20,938 bases of DNA from JACPJP01 sp964650285 (GTDB lineage Archaea > Nanobdellota > Nanobdellia > Woesearchaeales > GW2011-AR4). A model generated the notes under the pieces. That model made no database searches. It was not told where the DNA came from and saw only the letters and a program-made list of their open reading frames with translations. Below, piece after piece: positions 1 through 7,528 of the stretch. The stretch is taken from assembly GCA_964650285.1 (NCBI GenBank), contig CAZYSP010000014.1:1-20938 (forward strand), read 5' to 3'. Each line of letters opens with the position of its first letter. Within the stretch, counting starts at the first letter, position 1. Made by a program: the position numbers and the translations under genes.

Positions 1-1637
1 TACATATTCCAACTAATGCTTTAGATGTATTAGCTCAGCAGATTTATGGTATAGCAATCCAAGAAAGAATACATATCAACGATTTATTCAAATTAATTAA
101 AAATTCCTATTGCTACAAAGATTTAACTAAAAAAGATTTTAATGAAATAATAGAATACTTGGCTGGAAAATATATTTCTCTGGAAGACAGGCATATCTAT
201 GCAAAGATATGGCATGATGAGGAAACAGGAATGATTGGAAGAAGAGGTAAATTAGCTCGCGTGCTTTATATGACAAATATAGGAACAATACCAGATGAGA
301 CTTCAGTAATCGTAAAAATTAATGATCAAGTTGTTGGTACAATAGAGGAAGCTTTCCTGGAAAGATTAAAACCGGGGGATGTTTTTGTTTTAGGTGGACA
401 AGTATATCAATTTAAGTTTTCCAGGGGAATGACTGCTCAAGTTTCAGCAAGTGCTAATAGGTCTCCAAATGTCCCTTCATGGTTTTCTGAAATGCTGCCG
501 TTAAGCTTCGATTTATCATTGGAAATTGGACGCTTTCGAAAGTTATTGAATGAAAAATTTTGTTTAAGTAAAAGCAAGAAAGAAATTATTAATTTTATTA
601 ATGATTATGTCTATGTTGATAAGAACGCTGCTGAATCAATTTACAATTATTTTTTTGAGCAGTTTAATTATGCTGAAATTCCTTCTAATAGCAGGATTAT
701 TGCAGAGCATTATACAAATGAGCAGGGCATGAAGCATACAATTTTCCATTCTTTGTATGGAAGAAGAGTTAATGATTGCTTATCCAGAGCAGTGGCATTT
801 GCAATTTCAAGAACACAGCATAGGGATGTTGAAATAGGCATAAATGATAATGGCTTCTATATTGCTTCTGAAAAATCAGTAAATGTAATGCACGCTTTCA
901 AATTAATAAAATCAAAAGACTTTAGAAAAGTTCTTAATATGGCTATTGACCGCACAGAAATTTTAAAAAGACGCTTTCGACATTGCGCAATGAGGGCTTT
1001 GATGATCTTAAGGACATACAAAGGTCATACAAAAAGAGTTGGCAGACAGCAAGTTTCATCGCAAATATTGATTAATGCAGTAAAAAGAATTTCTCCAGAC
1101 TTTTCAATTTTAAAGGAAGCAAGGCGTGAGGTTCTGGAAGATTTAATGGACATTGATAATGCTCAAAAAGTAATAGAAGGCATAGAAAAGAAAAATATAA
1201 AGATAGATGAAATAACTACCACTATTCCAAGCCCTTTTGCCTTTAATTTAATGGCGCAGGGAATAACAGATATTTTAAAGATTGAGGACAGGGTAGAATT
1301 TTTGAGAAGAATGCACAAGAATGTCTTGGCCAAAATAGGCTCAAAAAAAGGCATCAATAAAGAAGAGTTCGAATTCAATTACACCGATATGTGGAAAAAG
1401 GCAGAAGAAAAATTAACTGCTAATAGAGATGAAGAAAAAGAAAAACTGAAATTACAGGCATGGAATCTTAAAAGAGTTCCTGTGTTTGCTAAGAGGGAAA
1501 TTGTAGAGATTTTGGATGGCAAAAAGGAAATAAGGCAGGATTTTATTGACGCTGTGCATAAATATAAAAAAGAGATAAAAAAGACCTGGCCTAAAGAGAT
1601 AAAAGAGTTTGTGTTCCAGAAAGTTTTTGACAAATAA
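1..1637 (+). CDS. lhr: Lhr-type ATP-dependent helicase, C-terminal part (5' end off window)
   Basis: The frame is open from nucleotide 3, so the gene enters from the left edge. The TTG at 159 is internal, because homologous sequence continues upstream of it. About 544 residues are present. They begin with NALDVLAQQIYG, the Lhr-family signature after the second RecA-like domain, followed by the winged-helix segment (SYCYKDLTKKDF) and the barrel-like segment with GRRGKLARVLYMTNIGTIPDE (split by position: around residues 80-100), LKPGDVFVLGG and VPSWFSEMLPLS. The C-terminal helical part contains FNLMAQGITDIL. Lhr proteins are 3'-5' helicases acting on DNA or DNA:RNA hybrids, linked to repair. 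Both motor domains lie outside the window, so ATPase motifs cannot be checked. The stop is 1 nt before the coaE ATG, suggesting co-transcription. Confidence 0.9.
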   Translation, partial: HIPTNALDVLAQQIYGIAIQERIHINDLFKLIKNSYCYKDLTKKDFNEIIEYLAGKYISLEDRHIYAKIWHDEETGMIGRRGKLARVLYMTNIGTIPDETSVIVKINDQVVGTIEEAFLERLKPGDVFVLGGQVYQFKFSRGMTAQVSASANRSPNVPSWFSEMLPLSFDLSLEIGRFRKLLNEKFCLSKSKKEIINFINDYVYVDKNAAESIYNYFFEQFNYAEIPSNSRIIAEHYTNEQGMKHTIFHSLYGRRVNDCLSRAVAFAISRTQHRDVEIGINDNGFYIASEKSVNVMHAFKLIKSKDFRKVLNMAIDRTEILKRRFRHCAMRALMILRTYKGHTKRVGRQQVSSQILINAVKRISPDFSILKEARREVLEDLMDIDNAQKVIEGIEKKNIKIDEITTTIPSPFAFNLMAQGITDILKIEDRVEFLRRMHKNVLAKIGSKKGINKEEFEFNYTDMWKKAEEKLTANRDEEKEKLKLQAWNLKRVPVFAKREIVEILDGKKEIRQDFIDAVHKYKKEIKKTWPKEIKEFVFQKVFDK

Positions 1638-1638
1638 A

Positions 1639-2211
1639 ATGATAATCGGCATTACCGGAAGTTTTGGAAGCGGAAAAACAACTGTTGCAAATATGTTCAG
1701 GAAGTATGGTTTTAGGGTTATTAATGTCGATAAATTATACCATAATATTTACAATAAAAACGATTCATTGAAAAATAAAATAAAAAAGGAGTTTGGTACA
1801 TTAGATAGGAACCAAATCAAAAAAATTGTTTTCAATAAATACAATAAACTAAAAAAACTCAATAAGATAACTCATCCATTGATTATTAATTCAATTAAAA
1901 AAGAAATTTCCAATAATAAAAAAATTAAAAATAAAATAAAAATAATAATCGATATTCCATTGCTTTTTGAAGCTAAAGTTCAGAGTATGTTTGACAAAAT
2001 CATTGTAGTCAAATGCAGCAAAAAAGAGCAGATTAAAAGAATATTGAAAAAAGGCAAATACACGAAAAAAGAGATTGAAAACATAACCAAATCCCAAATG
2101 CCTCTGAAAGAAAAAATAAAGCATGCTGATTTTGTTGTGGATAATAGTAAATCATTAAAAGAAACAAGGGCGCAAGTAAAGATTCTAGCTAATATTGTGC
2201 AAAAACCTTAA
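1639..2211 (+). CDS. coaE: Dephospho-CoA kinase, bacterial CoaE type
   Basis: This 190-residue protein starts MIIGITGSFGSGKTTVANMF, with a P-loop GSFGSGKT at residues 7-14. It also has the CoaE-like ITHPLI and DIPLLFEA segments. CoaE phosphorylates the 3'-OH of dephospho-CoA, the last step of CoA synthesis. I chose the ATG at 1639; a longer in-frame extension to 1609 would overlap the helicase and precede the P-loop with non-family sequence. The gene sits 1 nt after the helicase stop and 26 nt before coaD. Lys/Asn/Ile content is very high, matching an AT-rich genome. Most archaea are known to use a different GTP-dependent enzyme (DUF359) for this step, so a CoaE-type kinase here is notable. 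Confidence 0.9.
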   Translation: MIIGITGSFGSGKTTVANMFRKYGFRVINVDKLYHNIYNKNDSLKNKIKKEFGTLDRNQIKKIVFNKYNKLKKLNKITHPLIINSIKKEISNNKKIKNKIKIIIDIPLLFEAKVQSMFDKIIVVKCSKKEQIKRILKKGKYTKKEIENITKSQMPLKEKIKHADFVVDNSKSLKETRAQVKILANIVQKP

Positions 2212-2237
2212 AAACCCTTAACTAATACTTCACCACT

Positions 2238-2726
2238 ATGATAATAGCAGTTTATCCTGGGAGTTTTGATCCTGTAACTAACGGGCATATTGATGTAATT
2301 GAAAGAGCGTTAAAGATATTTGACAAGGTAATAGTTACTATAGGGGATAATCCTGGAAAAGAGCCTACTTTTACAACAGAAGAAAGAATGGAAATGCTTA
2401 AGGAGTCTACAAAAGATTTAAAAAACATTGAGATTGATTCTTTTCAAGGCTTGCTGCTTGACTATGTAAAAAGCAAAAACTCCAAAATAATAATTAGAGG
2501 TTTAAGGGCTGTTTCTGATTTTGAGTCTGAGTTCCAGAGGGCATTGCTGAACAGGGTTGTGGATGATGAAATTGAGACAATTTTTATCATGACAAAAGAG
2601 CATTATGTTTATTTAAACTCAAGCATTGTCAAGGAGATGGCCATGTTTGGAGGCAAAATAAACGGCTTAGTGCCTGAAATAGTTGAAAAAAAGTTAAAGG
2701 AGAAGTTCTCAAACAAAAGAAATTGA
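2238..2726 (+). CDS. coaD: Pantetheine-phosphate adenylyltransferase, bacterial CoaD type
   Basis: This 162-residue protein matches the usual bacterial CoaD length of about 160. It starts with AVYPGSFDPVTNGHIDVI, holding the nucleotidyltransferase T-x-G-H motif (residues 14-17). It continues with IIRGLRAVSDFESEFQ (85-100) and the SSxxK motif (S128, S129, K132), and ends with GLVPEIVEKKLKEKF. The enzyme adenylates 4'-phosphopantetheine to dephospho-CoA, the substrate of the CoaE product encoded just upstream. The archaeal PPAT family lacks several of these bacterial signatures, so this looks like a bacterial-lineage gene. No Shine-Dalgarno or TATA box is clear in the 26-nt gap, so it is probably expressed with coaE. 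Confidence 0.95.
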   Translation: MIIAVYPGSFDPVTNGHIDVIERALKIFDKVIVTIGDNPGKEPTFTTEERMEMLKESTKDLKNIEIDSFQGLLLDYVKSKNSKIIIRGLRAVSDFESEFQRALLNRVVDDEIETIFIMTKEHYVYLNSSIVKEMAMFGGKINGLVPEIVEKKLKEKFSNKRN

Positions 2727-2745
2727 AAATACTAAATTTTATGGT

Positions 2746-2985
2746 TCAGTAAAACTTAGAAATATCCTCGGTACTGGTTCTTTTTCTCTCTTTCTCGCTT
2801 TTGGACTGCTTAATAAGCCTTGCAGCATAGCCTGCAATGACATTCCTTATTTTAGGGCTCTTAATATTGGCATATTTTGCCACAACTTCTTTATTCTTGT
2901 TATAATCTTCACTAAACTCATCTTTGTGTTCATTTACCAATTGTTTTGTAATGCGTTTAACCAGAATTGTTTTTATCCTGCCCAT
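2746..2985 (-). CDS. rps17e: Small-subunit ribosomal protein eS17
   Basis: This 79-residue protein begins MGRIKTILVKRITKQLV and contains the eS17 core IKSPKIRNVIAGYAARLI. eS17 is found in archaea and eukaryotes and not in bacteria, so it is strong evidence for an archaeal genome. The ATG lies 4 nt after the rpoK stop. An AGTGAT Shine-Dalgarno match overlaps that stop, a few nucleotides before the start, which points to coupled translation of a two-gene rpoK-eS17 unit. The C-terminal tail is lysine-rich and acidic-ended, as expected for an rRNA-binding protein. Confidence 0.95.
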   Translation of the reverse strand: MGRIKTILVKRITKQLVNEHKDEFSEDYNKNKEVVAKYANIKSPKIRNVIAGYAARLIKQSKSEKERKRTSTEDISKFY

Positions 2986-2989
2986 GTAA

Positions 2990-3199
2990 TCACTTCTTTG
3001 CTTCTTTTTCAGGTTCCTGGTTCTTTGTTGTTATAGGAACGAGCCCTTTTTCAAATTCCATTTTTGCTATCTCTATCGGATTGTAGCCTATCTTTTCCAG
3101 CTCTTTTTCAGAAAGCTTTATCATGAACGGAGCTCCTTGCGATATCTGCAAAGCCCTAGAGCCTATTATCCTGGATTGCTCGTATTTTGTGTACTTCAT
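2990..3199 (-). CDS. rpoK: DNA-directed RNA polymerase subunit K (RPB6 homologue)
   Basis: This 69-residue protein carries the RpoK/Rpb6 core: KYTKYEQSRIIGSRALQIS, then a GAPFMIKL turn, an IEIAKMEFEKG helix and LVPITTK. The subunit clamps the C-terminal region of the largest RNA polymerase subunit and helps assembly. The length is typical for a compact archaeal RpoK, with a short charged C-terminal extension. It is the first gene of the minus-strand pair with eS17 and is divergent from lgt. A TATA-like AAGTATATTC lies about 20-30 nt upstream of the ATG on the minus strand. Confidence 0.95.
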   Translation of the reverse strand: MKYTKYEQSRIIGSRALQISQGAPFMIKLSEKELEKIGYNPIEIAKMEFEKGLVPITTKNQEPEKEAKK

Positions 3200-3289
3200 T
3201 TTAAAGTAAGATTTAATGAATATACTTTGAAATTTACACTACCTTTTAAAGTTTTCTGTTATTGAAAAGTAACTGGATTAAAATAAAAC

Positions 3290-3297
3290 TATATAAA
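3290..3297 (+). promoter_or_regulatory. TATA box for lgt
   Basis: TATATAAA lies 23-30 nt before the lgt ATG, the spacing expected for archaeal TBP binding with a leaderless or nearly leaderless transcript. There is no Shine-Dalgarno before the ATG. Confidence 0.6.
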
Positions 3298-3319
3298 TAA
3301 TGGGAAATATCTGATAAAA

Positions 3320-4096
3320 ATGTTCATCCATAACATAGATCCGGTTTTATTAAGCATAGGGCCTTTTGAGATAAGATACTATGGATTATTCTATGTTATA
3401 GGCTTTATTATGGCTTATTTCTTATTAAACCATCTGGCAAAAAAGAAAGAATTAAGCATTAATAAGGATGATATTGCAGATCTTCTTCTTTATGTTATTA
3501 TAGGGAATGTTTTAGGCGCGAGAATTTTTTATGTTTTTATTTATAATCTGCCTTATTACTTAGCTAATCCTTTTGAAATAATAGCAGTATGGCACGGTGG
3601 TTTATCTTTCCACGGAGCCTTAATAGGTGCAGTTATAGCTGTATTTTACTTTTGCAAAAGAAAAAAAGTTGATTTTTATGAAATTGCAGATATTTCTGTA
3701 ATACCATTGGCATTAGGATTAGCTTTAGGAAGGCTTGGGAATTTCATCAATGGCGAGCTTTATGGCCGCATTTCAGAGGTTCCATGGGCTGTTAAATTTC
3801 CTGGTGTAGAAGGCTTTAGGCACCCAAGCCAGCTTTATGAGTCATTTAAAAATTTGTTAATATTTTTTGCATTATGGACAATTAAGGACAAAAAGCTTCC
3901 AAAAGGCTTTCTGTTCTGGCTTTTTGTTATAATGTATTCTGTTTTAAGATTTATAATAGAATTTTTCAGGCAACCAGATCCACAGATTGGATTTATTTTT
4001 GGTTTTTTGACAATGGGTCAGCTATTGAACATTATCATGTTTGCGGTAGGGATATTTTTTATTTATAGAGTCAGTAAGAAAAAAGAATTACAATAG
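3320..4096 (+). CDS. lgt: Prolipoprotein diacylglyceryl transferase, bacterial Lgt type
   Basis: This 258-residue multi-pass membrane protein has the Lgt hallmarks. IRYYGLFYVIGF is at residues 18-29, HGGLSFHGALIG at 92-103, the signature GRLGNFINGELYGR at 137-150, and HPSQLYES at 168-175. Lgt transfers diacylglyceryl from phosphatidylglycerol to the lipobox cysteine of pre-lipoproteins. The length and the catalytic-region residues look intact. The puzzle is substrate and lipid: archaeal membranes normally use ether lipids, and no protein in the window has an obvious bacterial lipobox or encodes LspA. It is divergent from rpoK and convergent with ccdA. Confidence 0.93.
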   Translation: MFIHNIDPVLLSIGPFEIRYYGLFYVIGFIMAYFLLNHLAKKKELSINKDDIADLLLYVIIGNVLGARIFYVFIYNLPYYLANPFEIIAVWHGGLSFHGALIGAVIAVFYFCKRKKVDFYEIADISVIPLALGLALGRLGNFINGELYGRISEVPWAVKFPGVEGFRHPSQLYESFKNLLIFFALWTIKDKKLPKGFLFWLFVIMYSVLRFIIEFFRQPDPQIGFIFGFLTMGQLLNIIMFAVGIFFIYRVSKKKELQ

Positions 4097-4199
4097 AATA
4101 CAATAAAAAAGAAAGTTCAATAATTGAAAAATTCAATAAGAAAAAATCAATAAAAAACAAACATACAATAATAAAAATTCAATGAAAAAGAGTACAATA
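4091..4199. repeat. Degenerate CAATA-spaced repeat tract
   Basis: The lgt-ccdA tail-to-tail gap holds about eight copies of CAATA or CAATG, at 4091, 4101, 4118, 4134, 4148, 4166, 4180 and 4195. Most are 14-18 nt apart in A-rich spacers. The spacers differ and are too short for a CRISPR. It may be a decayed short tandem repeat, or simple low-complexity sequence. Confidence 0.45.
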
Positions 4200-4205
4200 A
4201 AAATA

Positions 4206-5171
4206 TTATCTTTTTTTAACTAAAAACCTCCACAATAAAAACAAAAATCCCAATAAAGCTACAGCGCCGATAATATTTGAAAATCTTAAAGATACAATCT
4301 TTTCCTGCAGTGAATAAATGTTATAGGTCAGACCACCTAAACCAAGGTTATTGACAATAAATGTCCCGCCATAAATTATAAACATCAGCCCAACTGCTAT
4401 CAATAGAATTGCAGAAATAAGATTTGTTGAATGAATGCTTATTTTCTTATTTAATATTTTAAATTCGAATTCCTTTCCTTTAATAAATTTATTTTTCGAC
4501 AAATCATATTTATCAAATAAAAATGAGATTAAAAATATAGGTACAAAGAGTCCTAAAGAATAAAAGATCATCAGCAATGCGGAATAAATATAGTTGTTTA
4601 ACACAGATGCAATTAACAACATTCCGATTAAAATTGGTCCCATGCATGCTGTCCAGCCTATGCCAAAAAAGATTCCAAATAGGAATATACCTAAAGCATC
4701 TTTTTTTACCTTATTTCTGATTTTTATAAACGTAAATCCCTTGCCAAATAAAGTCATTAAGCCAAATAATATAATAAATGCTCCTGCAATTGTGATAAGA
4801 TATCTATTGTTTTGCTGCAACATGGAAACGCTTGTTCCAAGAAAAGTTGCAATTAACCCAAAAGCAATAAAAACTGGCATAAACCCAAGGAAAAATGCTA
4901 AAGTCATCTTTGTGATATTTTTCCTTTCCTTAAATGTATAGGAAAAAAAAGCAGGCACTATTCCCAAACTACATGGAGTCAATATGCTTAATATTCCAGC
5001 AAGGAATGCAACAACAAAAGAAAGGTTTTTGAGGTAAAAGTTTGCCTGCTGCTTGTTGTAATCAAGAATCTTATGCAAACCTTCTGGCAGATTATCACCT
5101 TCCAGATGCGAGAAAGCATTAAAACTGAGTAATACCATGGCCAATAATAAAAATAAGTAGATTTTTTTCAT
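4206..5171 (-). CDS. ccdA: CcdA/DsbD-type transmembrane electron carrier
   Basis: This 321-residue protein belongs to the CcdA/DsbD transmembrane family. An N-terminal signal-like helix (residues 1-20) and about 25 extracytoplasmic residues precede the core. The two redox cysteines are in LTPCSLGIVPAF (C67) and GWTACMGPIL (C176), one in each half of the inverted repeat. Such proteins carry reducing equivalents from cytoplasmic thioredoxin to thiol proteins outside the membrane. A roughly 30-residue loop with KGKEFEFKILNKK separates later helices. The gene starts 1 nt after the stop of the triple-thioredoxin gene, so it is the last member of that operon, and that protein is its likely partner. 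Confidence 0.9.
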   Translation of the reverse strand: MKKIYLFLLLAMVLLSFNAFSHLEGDNLPEGLHKILDYNKQQANFYLKNLSFVVAFLAGILSILTPCSLGIVPAFFSYTFKERKNITKMTLAFFLGFMPVFIAFGLIATFLGTSVSMLQQNNRYLITIAGAFIILFGLMTLFGKGFTFIKIRNKVKKDALGIFLFGIFFGIGWTACMGPILIGMLLIASVLNNYIYSALLMIFYSLGLFVPIFLISFLFDKYDLSKNKFIKGKEFEFKILNKKISIHSTNLISAILLIAVGLMFIIYGGTFIVNNLGLGGLTYNIYSLQEKIVSLRFSNIIGAVALLGFLFLLWRFLVKKR

Positions 5172-5172
5172 T

Positions 5173-6306
5173 CTAAGATGATTGTCCTGTCGGGGTTGTA
5201 GGAGACAATCCTTTAATCTCGCCAGTGGAAATATCCTTGTATACTATACCTCTTCCCATTGAATTTATTGTCCTAAACACATATGCCCCATCATCTTCCA
5301 CTGTACCAACTTGCGGCCATACAATATTAAAATTCTCATAAACTTCTAAATCACCAGTTAAAATTATTGTTGGAGCACTCTCAATATCATATTTAGAAAT
5401 TAACTGCTTTCCTTTTTCTGAGCTTATATCAACTTTTTCTTCTTCATCAATTGCCAAAGCGAACCTTGCCAGTATAGATTTATGGATTTCAGCATCATAA
5501 CACTCTAAACAAGTTGAATCATCAAGCATACTTAAATCAACTAGACCCCTTATTTTTCCATTTCCAGTTTCCACATAAGGAGCCTGGCTTTCAATAACAT
5601 AATAATTTTGTTTTTTTAATGCTGTTTGTTTTAAACTCTGGGCAATACTTGGATATGCATCAATGTTGTCTGATAAAAGGAGCGCTGGCAATTTTTCAAT
5701 ACTGAACTTATCAATTAATTCTTTTGCTTTGGTTTGTGAAAAATCAAATTCTTCTTCCTTATCTATAAAAACACCATCTTGTTTAAGATTGTTTATTGCT
5801 AAACTAAAATCTGTACAAACCTCGCAGTTTTTATCATTGATTATAATGCTTGAGACTTTTCCTATAATCTTTTTGGTTATAGCATCTTCATAAGGTGCAA
5901 CAATGTTCATGAATACTAACACATCATCAACCTGCTTGAAATTTTGTATAGATGCTTTTTCTATTTCTCCTGCCAATACAATAGTTGGCAGCTTTTCAAT
6001 GCCATAATTATTGATTATTTTTATTGCATTCTCAGAATTTCTGAGCAAAGATTTTTCCTTAACAATCTCTATATCGGACGAATCTTTTAGGACCTTAACT
6101 ACCTCATCTATATCGAAACAATCAGAACATGAAGATTCAATTTTAATAAGTCCTAATTCTGCTGGTCTTGCCAATTCCTTTGCTTCCTCTATTTTTGCAC
6201 CCAGTTTGCTTCCAACACTAAAAACAAAAAAAGAATTGAAAAGCATTATGCCTAGCAATACAAATGCTCCTGCAAATATAAATTTGTTTAAATCCTCTTT
6301 TTTCAT
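5173..6306 (-). CDS. Membrane-anchored protein with three thioredoxin-like modules
   Basis: A membrane anchor near the N-terminus (about residues 9-30) is followed by three similar modules of about 100 residues. Each has a CxxC and a later cis-proline segment: CSDC with EKLPTI, CEVC with EKLPAL, and CLEC with ESAPTI. With the GTGG-type ribosome site 9 nt upstream, the ATG at 6306 (MKKEDLNK) is preferred over the ATG at 6315, which would overlap the upstream gene. The protein is 377 residues from 6306. I infer an extracytoplasmic thiol relay reduced by the adjacent CcdA. The modules are diverged in sequence, so this is not a recent tandem duplication. No family name is assigned; each fold call rests on CxxC plus cis-Pro spacing. 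Confidence 0.8.
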   Translation of the reverse strand: MKKEDLNKFIFAGAFVLLGIMLFNSFFVFSVGSKLGAKIEEAKELARPAELGLIKIESSCSDCFDIDEVVKVLKDSSDIEIVKEKSLLRNSENAIKIINNYGIEKLPTIVLAGEIEKASIQNFKQVDDVLVFMNIVAPYEDAITKKIIGKVSSIIINDKNCEVCTDFSLAINNLKQDGVFIDKEEEFDFSQTKAKELIDKFSIEKLPALLLSDNIDAYPSIAQSLKQTALKKQNYYVIESQAPYVETGNGKIRGLVDLSMLDDSTCLECYDAEIHKSILARFALAIDEEEKVDISSEKGKQLISKYDIESAPTIILTGDLEVYENFNIVWPQVGTVEDDGAYVFRTINSMGRGIVYKDISTGEIKGLSPTTPTGQSS

Positions 6307-6308
6307 TA

Positions 6309-6560
6309 TCAGCATCCACCAACCATTGAAGGTAAATTTTGCAGGTTCTTGCTTAAAGTATCACTGCCTGTTGAAACCGTGCTTTTGCTAGTACTTAGTG
6401 TTGTAATCTCGTTATCCAGCTGGTTCCTTAAACTAACTAATTGTATTGCCTGCACTCCAGATATCACTATAAGCAATCCTAAAACTATAGCCATAATCCA
6501 TAACCTCCTGTTTAGCTTATGACTTTTTTCTTCGCGATGTTTATGTTCATGCTTTTCCAT
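6309..6560 (-). CDS. Small His-rich membrane-anchored protein with LPxMVGGC tail
   Basis: This 83-residue protein has a His/Lys/Glu-rich N-terminus (MEKHEHKHREEKSHK), one membrane segment at about residues 21-43 and a Ser/Thr-rich helical stretch. It ends LQNLPSMVGGC, with the only cysteine at the last position. The positive cytoplasmic side suggests the C-terminus is outside the cell. The tail matches the end of the next protein upstream (LKSLPGMVGGC). The start lies 1 nt after that gene's stop, and its Shine-Dalgarno GGAGGT lies inside that gene's Gly-Gly codons. I do not recognise a family. The His-rich stretch could bind metal. Confidence 0.8.
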   Translation of the reverse strand: MEKHEHKHREEKSHKLNRRLWIMAIVLGLLIVISGVQAIQLVSLRNQLDNEITTLSTSKSTVSTGSDTLSKNLQNLPSMVGGC

Positions 6561-6561
6561 T

Positions 6562-7302
6562 TTAACAACCTCCTACCATTCCAGGTAAAGATTTTAATTG
6601 AGAAGGATCTGTACCGGCAACATCCATAGCCAGTCCAACCATATTTCTTGGAAACCACATTGTCTTCCATTTCATTGCTTCTCTTAAAATTTCAGCATCT
6701 GAATAATCAGTATTTTGCATTAGTCCAAGCGCTAGTGCTTGAATAGCAGGATTATGCTTGCAACCACACTTTAAGTTTCCATCTGCAGTTATTCCTTGTG
6801 GTCCTACTCCACAGCAAAACTCACATGAAATTCCTGTTGGAGCAGCTGCCAGATTTAAATATCTCTGCCAGGTTTGAGGATCATTTTGCTGGATCTCTTG
6901 TTTTAGAGCATAATACCATTTGGCTAAATATTCCATAGAGTTTACAGGATCGTCAAATGTAATTCCGCCTAATGCCTCGCTATACTCTGGTGCTCCAGTA
7001 GGTATCATGATGCTTATTGCATCTTGCTCGTTGTTTATGTTATTCAATTCCGGGAATAATGAGGCAAGAGCCATTGCTGTTGAGGTTATCTCAGAAACAT
7101 CAACTTTTGATAGGTCAGTGCTTTTTTTACCGCCTAAACCCAAAAATATAGAGCCTTTTGATGCTGCTCCTGTCAATGAACTAAATGAAGAAGAGATTGC
7201 TGCTAATTGTACCTGATTAAATATTATTAAGATGCCTGTTATAATAAGTGCTATAACTATAAAATTCTCAAGTTTTTTTACTGAAATTCTGATTTTAACC
7301 AT
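6562..7302 (-). CDS. Membrane-anchored Cys-cluster protein with LPxMVGGC tail
   Basis: This 246-residue protein has an N-terminal anchor (residues 13-35) and a Ser/Gly linker. Its C-terminal domain contains CEFCC (C160, C163, C164) and CGCKH (C179, C181, H183), followed by LREAMKWKTMWFP. It ends LKSLPGMVGGC. The Cys/His cluster resembles small metal-binding domains of the PCYCGC kind, but that match is weak and made by eye. It is the first gene of a four-gene operon with the small GGC-tailed protein, the triple-thioredoxin protein and CcdA. It could be the substrate whose cysteines that relay keeps reduced. No catalytic function is assigned. Confidence 0.8.
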   Translation of the reverse strand: MVKIRISVKKLENFIVIALIITGILIIFNQVQLAAISSSFSSLTGAASKGSIFLGLGGKKSTDLSKVDVSEITSTAMALASLFPELNNINNEQDAISIMIPTGAPEYSEALGGITFDDPVNSMEYLAKWYYALKQEIQQNDPQTWQRYLNLAAAPTGISCEFCCGVGPQGITADGNLKCGCKHNPAIQALALGLMQNTDYSDAEILREAMKWKTMWFPRNMVGLAMDVAGTDPSQLKSLPGMVGGC

Positions 7303-7383
7303 TCTACATCAATCTCTTACACAAGCAAAACATGGAGCATTTAATAAGCTTTTTGCTTCTACTCTGTTCATTAAGCCGGCTGA

Positions 7384-7394
7384 TTTATATATAA
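7384..7394 (-). promoter_or_regulatory. TATA box for the thiol operon
   Basis: On the minus strand TTATATATAAA lies about 82-92 nt before the ATG at 7302, implying a leader of roughly 55 nt. The leader has no strong Shine-Dalgarno. The rest of 7303-7528 holds no gene that I can support. Confidence 0.45.
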
Positions 7395-7502
7395 TCTTTT
7401 GTTATAACTGTAAATAAAAAATCTCTTTTTTCATCCAAAACCAGGTTATTATGCCTTATTATCGTTCATAAAGGGTTTTTAGCTCTCTTTTAAGTAAATA
7501 AA

Positions 7503-7528
7503 GGTATTATTTGTTTTGAAATAATATC
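7503..7528 (-). terminator. Inverted repeat directly after the TRASH gene stop
   Basis: GGTATTATTT and AAATAATATC pair over 10 positions (one G-T) around a 6-nt loop. The repeat abuts the stop codon at 7529 and is followed on the minus strand by a T-rich run. It could terminate the minus-strand transcript or be an operator. Confidence 0.45.

Noticed and set aside
529..975. Shared GACGCTTTCGA at two places in the helicase gene
   Set aside because: Both encode Arg-Phe-Arg with the same codons; explained as coincidence in coding sequence.
4091..4199. CRISPR array
   Set aside because: Repeat units are only 5 nt and the spacers are short, uneven and low-complexity.
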